NCBI RefSeq assembly: GCF_031932625.1
Contig: NZ_JAVSCK010000001.1
Coordinates: forward strand, 558,001 to 622,000
Length of the DNA: 64,000 nt
From: Hwangdonia seohaensis
GTDB lineage: Bacteria > Bacteroidota > Bacteroidia > Flavobacteriales > Flavobacteriaceae
Reading direction: 5' to 3'
Shown: piece by piece, positions 33,117 through 41,635 of the stretch
Numbering within the stretch: the first letter of the stretch is position 1
Layout: each line of letters opens with the position of its first letter
Notes under the pieces: model-generated
Told to the model about the DNA's origin: nothing
Database searches by the model: none
What the model saw: the letters and a program-made list of their open reading frames with translations, nothing else
Program-made: the position numbers and the translations under genes

Positions 33117-33188
33117 AAGAAAGATGCTTCGATTGCGCTCATCATAACATTGTGTTTCCAAATAGTATTCCAAAGTCAGTTTTATAAG

Positions 33189-33208
33189 ATTCCTGTTTAC
33201 ACAGGAAT
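33189..33208. repeat. ATTCCTG...CAGGAAT palindrome
   Basis: GATTCCTGTTTACACAGGAA folds into a short hairpin immediately after the nucleotidyltransferase stop codon. It is related to the family at 17165. Confidence 0.5.
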
Positions 33209-34228
33209 TTATTCCAATATGGAATAATCGCCAATACTTATGCTGGTAAAATTACCATCGTACTTTACGTGGTTACCAATCATGGCATGGTCTAAATTAG
33301 CATTTTTAATGCTTGTTTGGGTTTGAATTAAGCTATTTTTAACGGTTGAATTTTCAACAACACTATCGTTTCCAATGGAAACAAATGGTCCAACCGTACT
33401 GTTTTTAAGCGTTACATTATCGCCAATAAAGCATGGTTCGATAATATTTGAGTTTTCCAATTTGGCTGAATTTGATACCAATTGCTCGTCGCCATCAGCT
33501 TTTAAAAACCCTAGCATCCGCTGATTGGTTTCTATAGTTATGGCTTTATTGCCGCAATCCATCCATTCGTCAACAGTGCCCGTTTTAAATATTTTCCCTT
33601 CAGCCATCATGCGTTTTATACCATCATTAATTTGGTACTCGCCACCATTCATAACGTTCTCATCAAGAATTTCTTGTAGCTTTCCTTTTAAAACACCAAC
33701 ATCTTTAAAATAATAAATGCCAATAACCGCTTGGTCGCTTACAAAGGTTTTGGGTTTTTCAACAAGCTCAACAATTTCTTCTTTGGCATTGAGTTTTACC
33801 ACACCGTAAGCTTCCGGGTTTTCAACTTGTTTGGTCCAAATAACGGCATCTGCTTTAGGGTCTAAATCAAATTCGGCTCTAATTAAAGTGTCGGCATAAG
33901 CGATAACTGCCGGCCCCGAAAGTGATGGTTTTGCGCACATAATGGCATGACCGGTTCCCAAAGGCAAATCCTGACGGTAAATAGAAGGCTTGGCGCCTAA
34001 GCTTTCTGCCAATGCTTCCAAGCTTTTCACAACATCGTCGCCAAACCAAGCTGGATCGCCTAAAACAAAAGCGATTTCTTCAATAGGTTGTTTTAAAATT
34101 TTAGCTATATCTTTAACCAAGCGATGCACAATGGGTTGCCCTGCCACCGGAATTAAAGGCTTTGGAACGGTTAAACTATGTGGGCGTAAACGAGAACCTC
34201 GCCCTGCCATGGGAACTATTATTTTCAT
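33209..34228 (-). CDS. Sugar-1-phosphate nucleotidyltransferase
   Basis: A 339-residue enzyme that makes NDP-sugars. It opens MKIIVPMAGRGSRLRPHS with the nucleotide-binding GRGSRLRP loop and the VPKPLIPVAGQPIV lysine motif. The catalytic core covers about 1-240. A left-handed beta-helix of hexapeptide repeats follows (PCFIGDNVTLKNSTVGPFVSIGND). Closest by eye to glucose-1-phosphate thymidylyl/uridylyltransferases, but the sugar and nucleotide cannot be set. It lies downstream of dut and the flippase, which points to an envelope glycan. Confidence 0.88.
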   Translation of the reverse strand: MKIIVPMAGRGSRLRPHSLTVPKPLIPVAGQPIVHRLVKDIAKILKQPIEEIAFVLGDPAWFGDDVVKSLEALAESLGAKPSIYRQDLPLGTGHAIMCAKPSLSGPAVIAYADTLIRAEFDLDPKADAVIWTKQVENPEAYGVVKLNAKEEIVELVEKPKTFVSDQAVIGIYYFKDVGVLKGKLQEILDENVMNGGEYQINDGIKRMMAEGKIFKTGTVDEWMDCGNKAITIETNQRMLGFLKADGDEQLVSNSAKLENSNIIEPCFIGDNVTLKNSTVGPFVSIGNDSVVENSTVKNSLIQTQTSIKNANLDHAMIGNHVKYDGNFTSISIGDYSILE

Positions 34229-34335
34229 CTTTTAGAGTTAAGTCGTTTTTTGTTTAGTTGTTAATTTGTTTTAGCCACGAATACACGAATGTTTTCCTGT
34301 TTTGAAATCAAAAATCGTTAATCGTAATTCGTCAA

Positions 34336-34770
34336 TTACTTCGTTCCTGTACTCCCAAAACCGCCTTCGCCACGAGAGGTTTCAGAAAGTTCTTCGACTT
34401 CAATCCATTCGGCACGGTCGTGTTTTGCTATAACCAATTGCGCAATTCGCTCGCCGTTATTGATAACAAAGTCTTCATTTGAAAGATTTACTAAAATCAC
34501 GCCAATTTCGCCTCTGTAATCGGCATCAATGGTTCCCGGAGCATTTAGAACGGTAATGCCTTTTTTTGCTGCTAACCCACTCCGCGGACGCACTTGAGCT
34601 TCAAAACCAATAGGCAGTTCTATAAACAAACCTGTGCCAACAATACTGCGTTCCAAGGGTTTTAATGTTCTGGATTCTGAAATATTTGCGCGTAAATCCA
34701 TGCCTGCCGATGCTATGGTTTCGTAGTGCGGTAAATCGTGATTGGATTTGTTTATTATTTTAATTTGCAT
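34336..34770 (-). CDS. dut: dUTP diphosphatase
   Basis: A 144-residue trimeric dUTPase that hydrolyses dUTP to dUMP and PPi, keeping uracil out of DNA and feeding dTMP synthesis. All five family motifs are visible: AGMDLRAN, PRSGLAAKKG, NAPGTIDADYRGEIGV, ERIAQLVI and RGEGGFGSTG at the C-terminus. Its start lies 1 bp after the end of the flippase gene. Confidence 0.97.
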   Translation of the reverse strand: MQIKIINKSNHDLPHYETIASAGMDLRANISESRTLKPLERSIVGTGLFIELPIGFEAQVRPRSGLAAKKGITVLNAPGTIDADYRGEIGVILVNLSNEDFVINNGERIAQLVIAKHDRAEWIEVEELSETSRGEGGFGSTGTK

Positions 34771-34771
34771 A

Positions 34772-36232
34772 TCAACGCTTTAATAATTGTTTAATTTGAT
34801 TTTTTTCTGAAAAATAAATGATTGTCAAAAATACGATTAACAATGCTATTCCAACACTATAATTTTCTCTAAATTGATAAAATGATAGACTTGATAACCC
34901 AACGGAAAGCGCTAAATACATTCCGATTTTTTTCAAATTATAAGGAATGGGGTAATATTTTCTTCCGAAATAAAACGATGCCAACATCATGCAAGCATAG
35001 GCGGCTAGGGTTGCAATTGCAGAGCCTTTGTAACTTATTATTGGTATGAGCCAGAAATTGAGCAAAAGCGTCAATACAGCTCCGAAAACCGAAATGTACG
35101 CCCCGAATTTTGTTCTATCGGTTATCTTGTACCACACCGATAAATTGTGGTAAATACCCAAACAGAAATTTGCCAGCAAAACAATGGGTACAATCCACAT
35201 GGCTTCCCAATAGGCCTCGTCTCCAATAAAAATAACTTTTAAAACATCGGCAAAAACAACCACCGTCAATAAAATTACCGAACCAAAAATAACAAAGAAC
35301 TCCAAGATTTTGGCATAGTTTTTTTGTGGGTTTTCTGTTTTGGCATGACTAAAAAAGAAGGGTTCAATCCCTAATCTGTAAGCTGTTGCGAAAAGCGTCA
35401 TAAACAACGCCAATTTATAACAGGCCGAATACATTCCAATTTCGGTTTTGGCTATGTTTTCGGGCAATAGTTTATCCAATAAAATTCTATCAAAAGTTTC
35501 GTTCACCGAAAATGCTACTCCAGCAATTAAAACAGGAAAAGCATAACGCATCATTTGTTTCCAAAGCGCTGTGTTGAAAGTGTATTTTACTTTAAAATAA
35601 AACGGAAGCATCAATAACAACGTTACCGCACTAGCCACTAAATTGGCAATGAATATGTAATTAATTTCGTAATTCGGTTGATAAACCGATGCGAATACAG
35701 AAGACTCCGTAGCTAAATCTTTTAACCATAATAGCAAAAATAGGTTCAATCCCAGGTTAATCACTATGTTCAATATTTTAATTACCGCGTACTTTATTGG
35801 TTTGGCCTTGGCGCGTAACCAAGCGAAAGGGATGATAACCAAAGCATCTAACAATAAAATCCAAATGACTAAATGAATGTATTCTGCTTTAATATCAATA
35901 GCATTTGCAATCTGGTTTTGAAAAGCTATGGCCAAAACAAAGAAGAGCAAAGACGTAATTATTAAGGATACGGAAGAGGTTCCGACGACTTTGGATTTAT
36001 CGTCCTCTTTATTGAAAAACCTAAAAAAGGCGGTTTCCATGCCATAGGCTAAAACCACATTGAATAATACAAAATAGGAAAATATGAGGGACACATCGCC
36101 ATAGTCGGCAACCGATTTTAAAACGCTTTCATCAGTGTGCAACCTTACCAATAAAAAACTCAACATTCTGGGTAGCACTGTGGCTAATCCGTAGATAAAT
36201 GTTTGCTTAAAAAGTGATTTGAGTCCGCTCAA
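34772..36232 (-). CDS. Polysaccharide/lipid-linked glycan flippase (MATE/Wzx-like)
   Basis: A 486-residue inner-membrane protein of the polysaccharide transporter family with about 14 hydrophobic helices. It starts SGLKSLFKQTFIYGLATVLPRMLSFLL, where GLATVLPR is a familiar family signature. It should flip lipid-linked oligosaccharides to the periplasm. It heads a leftward block with dut, nucleotidyltransferase, TPR, DUF4292 and EnvC-like genes, a conserved order in relatives. Confidence 0.9.
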   Translation of the reverse strand: MSGLKSLFKQTFIYGLATVLPRMLSFLLVRLHTDESVLKSVADYGDVSLIFSYFVLFNVVLAYGMETAFFRFFNKEDDKSKVVGTSSVSLIITSLLFFVLAIAFQNQIANAIDIKAEYIHLVIWILLLDALVIIPFAWLRAKAKPIKYAVIKILNIVINLGLNLFLLLWLKDLATESSVFASVYQPNYEINYIFIANLVASAVTLLLMLPFYFKVKYTFNTALWKQMMRYAFPVLIAGVAFSVNETFDRILLDKLLPENIAKTEIGMYSACYKLALFMTLFATAYRLGIEPFFFSHAKTENPQKNYAKILEFFVIFGSVILLTVVVFADVLKVIFIGDEAYWEAMWIVPIVLLANFCLGIYHNLSVWYKITDRTKFGAYISVFGAVLTLLLNFWLIPIISYKGSAIATLAAYACMMLASFYFGRKYYPIPYNLKKIGMYLALSVGLSSLSFYQFRENYSVGIALLIVFLTIIYFSEKNQIKQLLKR

Positions 36233-36290
36233 CGATTGGTTATTTATAGGGCTAAAAATACGTTTTTAGCTAACGTAAACCAAAGATATA

Positions 36291-36797
36291 TTATTGCGGC
36301 GGTACGCTTGGATATGATGCCATTGGTTTTTCGTTAATCTGATCGATTTTAATGTATTTGGTTTTCTTATTTTCTTTATAACTTACAATACATTCGCTTG
36401 CTTTTAAGTCAAACGGGATTTTCTTTGGTATTGGTGGTGTTTCGTTGCCGTATTCTTCAAGTGGATCGCTGCTCATTACAACATTGTAGCTCCGTTTTTC
36501 TTTCTTTTTGAATATGCCAACATAACGCAAACCGTCATGCGACAATAAGAGTTTTGTAACTTTTCCTCTAAAATAAACCGAGTCTAATTGCAGGTTTTTA
36601 TTTGACTTTGTAACTGGAATAAACAACTTGATGCCCGAACCACCTTCTTTAATGCCTGAGGTCCATTTTTGAGAATACACATCTCCAAAATTTATTGAGG
36701 TTTTCTTTTCTAGCTTTGGGACACCGGAACATTGCGAAAAGCTAGACATCATGACCAACAATAAAAATGAGAATAAAATATGCTTTAAAAGTTTCAT
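36291..36797 (-). CDS. Putative secreted or lipid-anchored protein
   Basis: A 168-residue protein with a signal sequence (MKLLKHILFSFLLLVMMSSF) followed by SQCSG, so the cysteine near 23 may be lipidated. The mature region is mixed strand-rich and basic, with TSINFGDVYSQKWTSGIKEG and YKENKKTKYIKIDQINEKP. No family recognised; similar small secreted proteins are frequent in the phylum. It stands before the flippase gene on the same strand, 58 bp away. Confidence 0.6.
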   Translation of the reverse strand: MKLLKHILFSFLLLVMMSSFSQCSGVPKLEKKTSINFGDVYSQKWTSGIKEGGSGIKLFIPVTKSNKNLQLDSVYFRGKVTKLLLSHDGLRYVGIFKKKEKRSYNVVMSSDPLEEYGNETPPIPKKIPFDLKASECIVSYKENKKTKYIKIDQINEKPMASYPSVPPQ

Positions 36798-37057
36798 GGC
36801 TTAATTATAGAATTATAAAGATACGGTTTCAAAATTGATGCCATAAAAAAAATCAGAAAACTGGATTTTTGAAAGAAAAATGAGTCAGTCGAAATGTTTA
36901 AAACTAAATACCGGCATTTAAACACATAATAATCAAATAGTTATTTATTTATTGAAATATATTTCTTAATTTTAAGAGTTGCTTTATTCCCATAATCTAG
37001 ACATGGCTACCTCTTCAAAAATATGGTAACACTTTATTTTAATTCAAATTTTTAATT
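36798..37057. other. AT-rich gap before the cysteine-rich gene
   Basis: 260 bp with very high A+T and no credible gene. It should carry the divergent promoters of the lipoprotein gene and the cysteine-rich gene. No perfect TTG-N19-TAnnTTTG match was seen. An 8-codon frame (ATGGCTACC... at 37002) is too short to support. Confidence 0.4.
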
Positions 37058-37522
37058 ATGGGAAAGTACAAAATAGGGAAAGACATTGGTGAATTGACGG
37101 TACGTCTTCAACATGTGGAGGAAAAAGTAGCTTACGCACGAAACAATGGTCAATCAGGTAATACTTCTAATTCTGCATGCAAGTGTCGGGGTGTATCAGA
37201 CAGCGAACTTTATGAAAGCCTTGAAGATGCTGCACCAGATAGCAAGGTATTCGAGATTCTAAAAAATTTAATGATTGATGCTGGGGAAGTTACAATAAGA
37301 GAATTGTTTGCCTGTACAATAGAAGATGTTGGGCATAAGGCAGCAAATGCAATAGCATTAGCTAAAGAAATAGGGTTTCTAGCTTTAAGCAATGACAAAT
37401 GTTGCCACGAGGTAGATGATGTCTTGCAGAATGATTACTGTAAGAGTAAAACTGGAAAATGGTGTAGCCTTGTAAAAAAACATGGGCGTAAACGTTGCAC
37501 ACTGGCAAGCGATAAGTGTTAA
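37058..37522 (+). CDS. Cysteine-rich orphan protein
   Basis: A 154-residue protein with no recognised family. The N-terminus (GKYKIGKDIGELTVRLQHVE) looks like an amphipathic helix, followed by a glycine/asparagine/serine linker and ACKCRG. The middle (residues 50-108) is helical, with AANAIALAKEIGFLAL as a weakly hydrophobic stretch. The last ~45 residues hold six of the nine cysteines, spaced CC-x11-C-x7-C-x10-C-x6-C, in a lysine/arginine-rich context. There is no signal peptide. The two-part shape (helical leader-like half, Cys-rich basic tail) resembles peptide-toxin or RiPP precursors or a metal-binding protein, but none can be claimed. It is isolated between the envelope block and the ATP synthase operon, in AT-rich flanks, which hints at transfer. 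Confidence 0.7.
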   Translation: MGKYKIGKDIGELTVRLQHVEEKVAYARNNGQSGNTSNSACKCRGVSDSELYESLEDAAPDSKVFEILKNLMIDAGEVTIRELFACTIEDVGHKAANAIALAKEIGFLALSNDKCCHEVDDVLQNDYCKSKTGKWCSLVKKHGRKRCTLASDKC

Positions 37523-37603
37523 TCAAAATCAAACAGCAATAAAAAAACCTCTCACTAAATGTTAATGAAAGGTCTATAATGTTGTGAATAAAAAAATCGT
37601 AAT

Positions 37604-38464
37604 CTAATTATTCAAAGCTTCCGCACCTCCAACAATTTCAAGGATTTCGTTGGTAATTGCAGCTTGACGCGCTTTGTTGTACGTTAATTTAAGCTGGTCT
37701 CTTAATTCTGTGGCGTTATCCGTTGCTTTGTGCATTGCTGTCATTCGCGCACCGTGTTCGCTTGCAAAAGAGTCTCTAATACCTTTATACAATTGTGTTT
37801 TTAACGATTTAGGAATCAACTCCTCAACGATTTCAACTTTCGATGGCTCAAAAATATAATCTGAATTGTTATTTGCTTCACCCTCAATAGGAACAATTGG
37901 TAAAAATTGCTCAGTCATTACAATTTGAGTTGCCGCATTTTTAAACTTGTTGTAAACAATTTCGATTTTATCGAACTCACCGGCAACAAATTTCTCCATT
38001 AACGATTCAGCGATTTCTGCCACATTATCAAAAGTCAAATCATCAAAAACCTCACTTTTATTGGCGATAACCATGTTTTGTTTTACAAACGCATCGTTTG
38101 CTTTTTTTCCAATTGCAACTACCGAAACCTTTTTACCAGCGTATACATTGCTAATTAAATGTTGTGTTTGCTTAATAATATTAGAATTAAAAGCGCCACA
38201 TAAGCCTCTATTGGATGTAATAGGAACAATTAAAACATTGTTTACTTCGCGTTGCGTGGAAAATTTGCTTCCAGAGTCTGCATCTAAAGTGGCACTTAAG
38301 CTTTGTAAAAGCTCAGTCAACTTATCTGCATAAGGGCGCATTGCGGTAATAGCATCTTGTGCCTTCTTTAACTTTGCAGCCGATACCATTTTCATGGCAC
38401 TGGTAATCTGCATCGTTGAAGATACCGAGGATATTCTGTTACGTATTTCTTTTAAGTTTGCCAT
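37604..38464 (-). CDS. atpG: F-type ATP synthase subunit gamma
   Basis: A 286-residue central rotor stalk subunit that couples the c-ring to the alpha3beta3 head. The ATG at 38464 gives the conserved MANLKEIRNRISSVSSTMQIT; reading from further upstream would translate repeat sequence. NRGLCGAFN near 88 and the C-terminal helix KATDNATELRDQLKLTYNKARQAAITNEILEIVGGAEA are typical. It is the last gene of the operon; beta and epsilon do not follow. A strong hairpin lies just upstream of its start. Confidence 0.97.
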   Translation of the reverse strand: MANLKEIRNRISSVSSTMQITSAMKMVSAAKLKKAQDAITAMRPYADKLTELLQSLSATLDADSGSKFSTQREVNNVLIVPITSNRGLCGAFNSNIIKQTQHLISNVYAGKKVSVVAIGKKANDAFVKQNMVIANKSEVFDDLTFDNVAEIAESLMEKFVAGEFDKIEIVYNKFKNAATQIVMTEQFLPIVPIEGEANNNSDYIFEPSKVEIVEELIPKSLKTQLYKGIRDSFASEHGARMTAMHKATDNATELRDQLKLTYNKARQAAITNEILEIVGGAEALNN

Positions 38465-38479
38465 ATTAGCCCCACCTAA

Positions 38480-38555
38480 CCTCCCCAAAGGGAAGGGATT
38501 AATTGATTATGTTAAAATACAAGCACCATCTCACAACTCTTCCCTTTCGGGGAGG
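38480..38555 (-). repeat. Opposed CCTCCCC-type repeats forming a hairpin between atpA and atpG
   Basis: CCTCCCCAAAGGGAAG (38480-38495) is complementary, with one bulged base, to CTTCCCTTTCGGGGAGG (38539-38555). In the mRNA this is a GC-rich stem with a ~43-nt loop whose 3' arm ends 15 nt before the atpG start codon. The arms belong to the family at 12401 and 50133. It may limit gamma translation or stabilise the upstream mRNA. Confidence 0.75.
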
Positions 38556-38573
38556 CTGCGATGGGCCTTTTTA

Positions 38574-40154
38574 TTAATTTCTATACTTTCCCGATAAATC
38601 TTTAGCCACAGCTGTTAATGTATCTGTAACTTCATCAGTTAATTTACCTGCCTTTAAAGTATCTAGAACATCTCTGTGCTTTGCGTTTAAGAATTCTATA
38701 TAATCACGTTCGAATTCTTTAACTTTTTCAACAGGAACATCTTTCAATAAGTTTTTAGACCCTGCGTAAATAATAGCTACTTGGTCTTCAACTGTAAACG
38801 GATCGTTTTGTGCTTGCTTTAAAATTTCAACGTTACGTTTTCCTTTTTCGATTACGTTTAAAGTAACGGCATCTAAATCAGATCCAAACTTTGCGAAAGC
38901 TTCTAACTCACGGAATTGCGCTTGGTCTAATTTTAAAGTACCTGATACCTTTTTCATTGATTTAATCTGAGCGTTACCACCAACACGAGATACCGAAATA
39001 CCTACGTTAATTGCCGGACGAACACCAGAGTTAAATAAATCACCATCTAAGAAAATTTGTCCATCGGTAATGGAAATTACGTTTGTTGGAATATAAGCTG
39101 ATACGTCACCTGCCTGCGTTTCAATAATTGGTAAAGCGGTTAACGAACCTCCACCTTTTACCATGGGCTTTAAGCTATCTGGTAAATCGTTCATTTCTTT
39201 AGCAATCGCATCATCATTAATCACTTTTGCAGAACGCTCTAATAAACGTGAGTGTAAATAGAAAACGTCTCCAGGGTACGCCTCACGTCCTGGTGGGCGA
39301 CGTAACAATAAAGATACCTCACGATACGCTACCGCTTGTTTAGATAAATCGTCATAGATAATTAAAGCTGGACGACCCGTATCTCTAAAATACTCACCGA
39401 TTGCAGCTCCGGCCATTGGTGCATAAACTTGCATTGGCGCAGGATCTGATGCATTTGCAGCAACAATAGTAGTATAAGCTAATGCTCCTTTTTCTTCCAG
39501 GGTTTTAGCTATTAAAGCTACTGTTGATGCCTTTTGCCCAACTGCAACATATATACAATATACAGGCTCGCCTGCATCGTAAAATTCTTTTTGATTTATA
39601 ATGGTGTCAATACAAACGGCTGTTTTACCAGTTTGTCTATCTCCAATTACCAGCTCACGTTGTCCACGTCCAACAGGAATCATTGCGTCAATTGCTTTAA
39701 CTCCGGTTTGTAAGGGCTCGGTAACCGGTTCACGATAAATAACCCCAGGCGCTTTACGCTCTAAGGGCATTTGGTAAGTTTCACCGGCAATAGGGCCTTT
39801 TCCATCTATTGGTGTCCCTAATGTATCAACAACACGACCAACAATACCTTCACCTACGTTAATAGAAGCGATTCTGCCCGTACGTTTTACCGTAGAACCT
39901 TCGGCAACTGCTTTAGAGTGTCCTAATAATACAATACCTACGTTGTCTTCTTCAAGGTTAAGTACAATACCTTCAAGACCGCCATCAAATTCTACCAGCT
40001 CACCATATTGAGCGTTTGAAAGTCCATAGGCACGTACAATACCATCACCAACAGTTAATACTGTTCCTACTTCATCTAAAGATGCTGTAGCCTTGAATCC
40101 TGCCAGTTGTTGTTTTAAGATTGCTGATACTTCAGCTGGTTTTACTTCTGCCAT
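38574..40154 (-). CDS. atpA: F-type ATP synthase subunit alpha
   Basis: A 526-residue non-catalytic nucleotide-binding subunit of the F1 head. Walker A GDRQTGKTAVCIDTI is near 172, and the conserved blocks PVGRGQRELVIG, YDDLSKQAVAYREVSLLLRRPPGREAYPGD and VSRVGGNAQ are present. Length is slightly above the E. coli protein, normal for this phylum. It is followed by the hairpin and atpG. Confidence 0.98.
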   Translation of the reverse strand: MAEVKPAEVSAILKQQLAGFKATASLDEVGTVLTVGDGIVRAYGLSNAQYGELVEFDGGLEGIVLNLEEDNVGIVLLGHSKAVAEGSTVKRTGRIASINVGEGIVGRVVDTLGTPIDGKGPIAGETYQMPLERKAPGVIYREPVTEPLQTGVKAIDAMIPVGRGQRELVIGDRQTGKTAVCIDTIINQKEFYDAGEPVYCIYVAVGQKASTVALIAKTLEEKGALAYTTIVAANASDPAPMQVYAPMAGAAIGEYFRDTGRPALIIYDDLSKQAVAYREVSLLLRRPPGREAYPGDVFYLHSRLLERSAKVINDDAIAKEMNDLPDSLKPMVKGGGSLTALPIIETQAGDVSAYIPTNVISITDGQIFLDGDLFNSGVRPAINVGISVSRVGGNAQIKSMKKVSGTLKLDQAQFRELEAFAKFGSDLDAVTLNVIEKGKRNVEILKQAQNDPFTVEDQVAIIYAGSKNLLKDVPVEKVKEFERDYIEFLNAKHRDVLDTLKAGKLTDEVTDTLTAVAKDLSGKYRN

Positions 40155-40196
40155 CTTTATTAATTTTGAACCCAGAATTTAGAACTCTGAATTATT

Positions 40197-40733
40197 TTAG
40201 TTTAATGTAAATTCTCTTTTTAACTTATTTAATTTGTTTGCAATACTTGCATTGTATTGAATATCTCCAACACGCAAGATAAAGCCTCCTAAAATGCTTT
40301 CGTCTATAATGCTTTTAATTTCAGCATCTTTTCCTGTAAGCTCTTTAACCTTAGCCAACACCTTAACTCTTAAATCGTCTGTTAAAGGTATAGCGGTAGT
40401 TACTTGGGCCACTTGAGTTCCTGTTAATTCGTCGAATAAAAGATTGTATTTTAAAGCGACTTCTTGTAAAAGCGGTAATCTTTTATTTGTAATTAGGGTA
40501 TCGATTAAATTTTTTGTCATTTCATTAGAACCTTTAAAAACATCTAATAAAATGGCTTTTTTAACTGAAGAACTCACTACAGGATTTTGAAGCGCATTGT
40601 TTAACTCTGTGCTCTCTGCAATAGTTTTGGCTATTAGCTTCATGTCTTTATTTACAACCTCGGTTGTATTTTTATCAGATGCTAAACTTAAAACTGCTTT
40701 TGCGTAACGTATTGCTGCTCTTGCTCCTGCCAT
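40197..40733 (-). CDS. atpH: F-type ATP synthase subunit delta
   Basis: A 178-residue stator subunit linking F1 to subunit b. It starts AGARAAIRYAKAVLSLASDKN, with the OSCP/delta helical N domain (about 1-105) and a C-terminal beta domain closing in ESILGGFILRVGDIQYNASIANKLNKLKREF. It lies 7 bp after atpF and 42 bp before atpA in the operon. Confidence 0.95.
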   Translation of the reverse strand: MAGARAAIRYAKAVLSLASDKNTTEVVNKDMKLIAKTIAESTELNNALQNPVVSSSVKKAILLDVFKGSNEMTKNLIDTLITNKRLPLLQEVALKYNLLFDELTGTQVAQVTTAIPLTDDLRVKVLAKVKELTGKDAEIKSIIDESILGGFILRVGDIQYNASIANKLNKLKREFTLN

Positions 40734-40740
40734 GATACTA

Positions 40741-41235
40741 TTAGTTTAATTTTGCTTCAACCAGCATAGACTCAACCAATTGAACTTGTTTGTCTTTGTT
40801 GGAAAGTTCTTTTCGCACTACTTTTTCAGCTATTTCAATGGATAAATCCGCAACATGTTTTTTAAGTTCTGCCATAGCGGCTTTCTTTTCGCTTTCAATT
40901 GCAGCTTGAGCTTGGGTAATTATTTTATCCGCTTGGTTTTGCGCTTCGCCTTTGGCGTCGTCGATCATTTTATTTTTAATATCGCGCGCTTCTTTTAACA
41001 AAGCTTCGCGTTCTGCTCGTGCTTCTTTTAAAATGCGTTCGTTATCGGCATGAAGGTTTTCCATCTCTTTACGAGCATCTTCAGCTGAAGCCAATGCTTT
41101 TTTAATACCTTCTTCTCTTTCGCTAACCGCTCCAAGAATAGGTTTCCAAGCAAACTTTTTTAAGATAATAAGTAAAAACAAAAATGTAATTACTGTCCAA
41201 AATACAAGTCCTAAACCTGGTGTAATTAAATCCAT
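40741..41235 (-). CDS. atpF: F-type ATP synthase subunit b
   Basis: A 164-residue peripheral stalk subunit: one N-terminal membrane helix (LGLVFWTVITFLFLLIILKKF, about 7-27), then a long charged helical stalk with alanine-rich heptads (EDARKEMENLHADNERILKEA). As in relatives there is a single b gene, so the stalk should be a b homodimer. Between it and atpE is a 174-bp gap with a hairpin. Confidence 0.96.
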   Translation of the reverse strand: MDLITPGLGLVFWTVITFLFLLIILKKFAWKPILGAVSEREEGIKKALASAEDARKEMENLHADNERILKEARAEREALLKEARDIKNKMIDDAKGEAQNQADKIITQAQAAIESEKKAAMAELKKHVADLSIEIAEKVVRKELSNKDKQVQLVESMLVEAKLN

Positions 41236-41365
41236 TTCTTAATTTATTTAGTTTTATAATCCCACGTATGGGTTTCATTTTTTGAGGATTGCCCCAAATT
41301 TAAAAATTATTTTCCATGTTGTTCCTTACGGATAAACCTTAAGGTTATAGAAGCTTTAATTAAAA

Positions 41366-41394
41366 TACAGAGGCAACCAACCGTTACCTCTGTA
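41366..41394 (-). terminator. Intercistronic hairpin after atpE
   Basis: TACAGAGGCAAC (41366-41377) pairs with GTTACCTCTGTA (41383-41394), with one mismatch, 14 nt past the atpE stop. On the transcript a short U-rich stretch (ATTTTAATT) follows. It could be a partial terminator or a 3' stabiliser that raises atpE output relative to downstream genes. Confidence 0.7.
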
Positions 41395-41408
41395 CTTTGT
41401 AATCATAA

Positions 41409-41615
41409 TTAAACGATTAATGCAGCAACAACACCAAATAGTGCTACTGCTTCTACGAAAGCTGCTAAAATAAGCGCTGAAGTTTGGATTTTTCCTTGGA
41501 TTTCCGGTTGACGTGCCATGGCATCCATAGCAGAACCACCGATTCTTCCAATTCCCATTCCAGCTCCAATTGCTGCTAAACCAGCTCCGATTGCTGCGAT
41601 TCCTGTAATAGTCAT
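41409..41615 (-). CDS. atpE: F-type ATP synthase subunit c
   Basis: A 68-residue proteolipid with two membrane helices joined by the polar loop ARQPEIQG. The ion-carrying glutamate lies in ILAAFVEAVALFGVVAALIV near residue 55. The residue after it is alanine, not serine or threonine, which fits H+ rather than Na+ coupling. The ATG at 41615 gives the conserved MTITGIAAIGAGLAAIGAGM; longer readings into the atpB 3' end are spurious. The ring contains many copies, so high expression is expected. Confidence 0.96.
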   Translation of the reverse strand: MTITGIAAIGAGLAAIGAGMGIGRIGGSAMDAMARQPEIQGKIQTSALILAAFVEAVALFGVVAALIV

Positions 41616-41635
41616 AGTTATAAAATTTAAATTAA

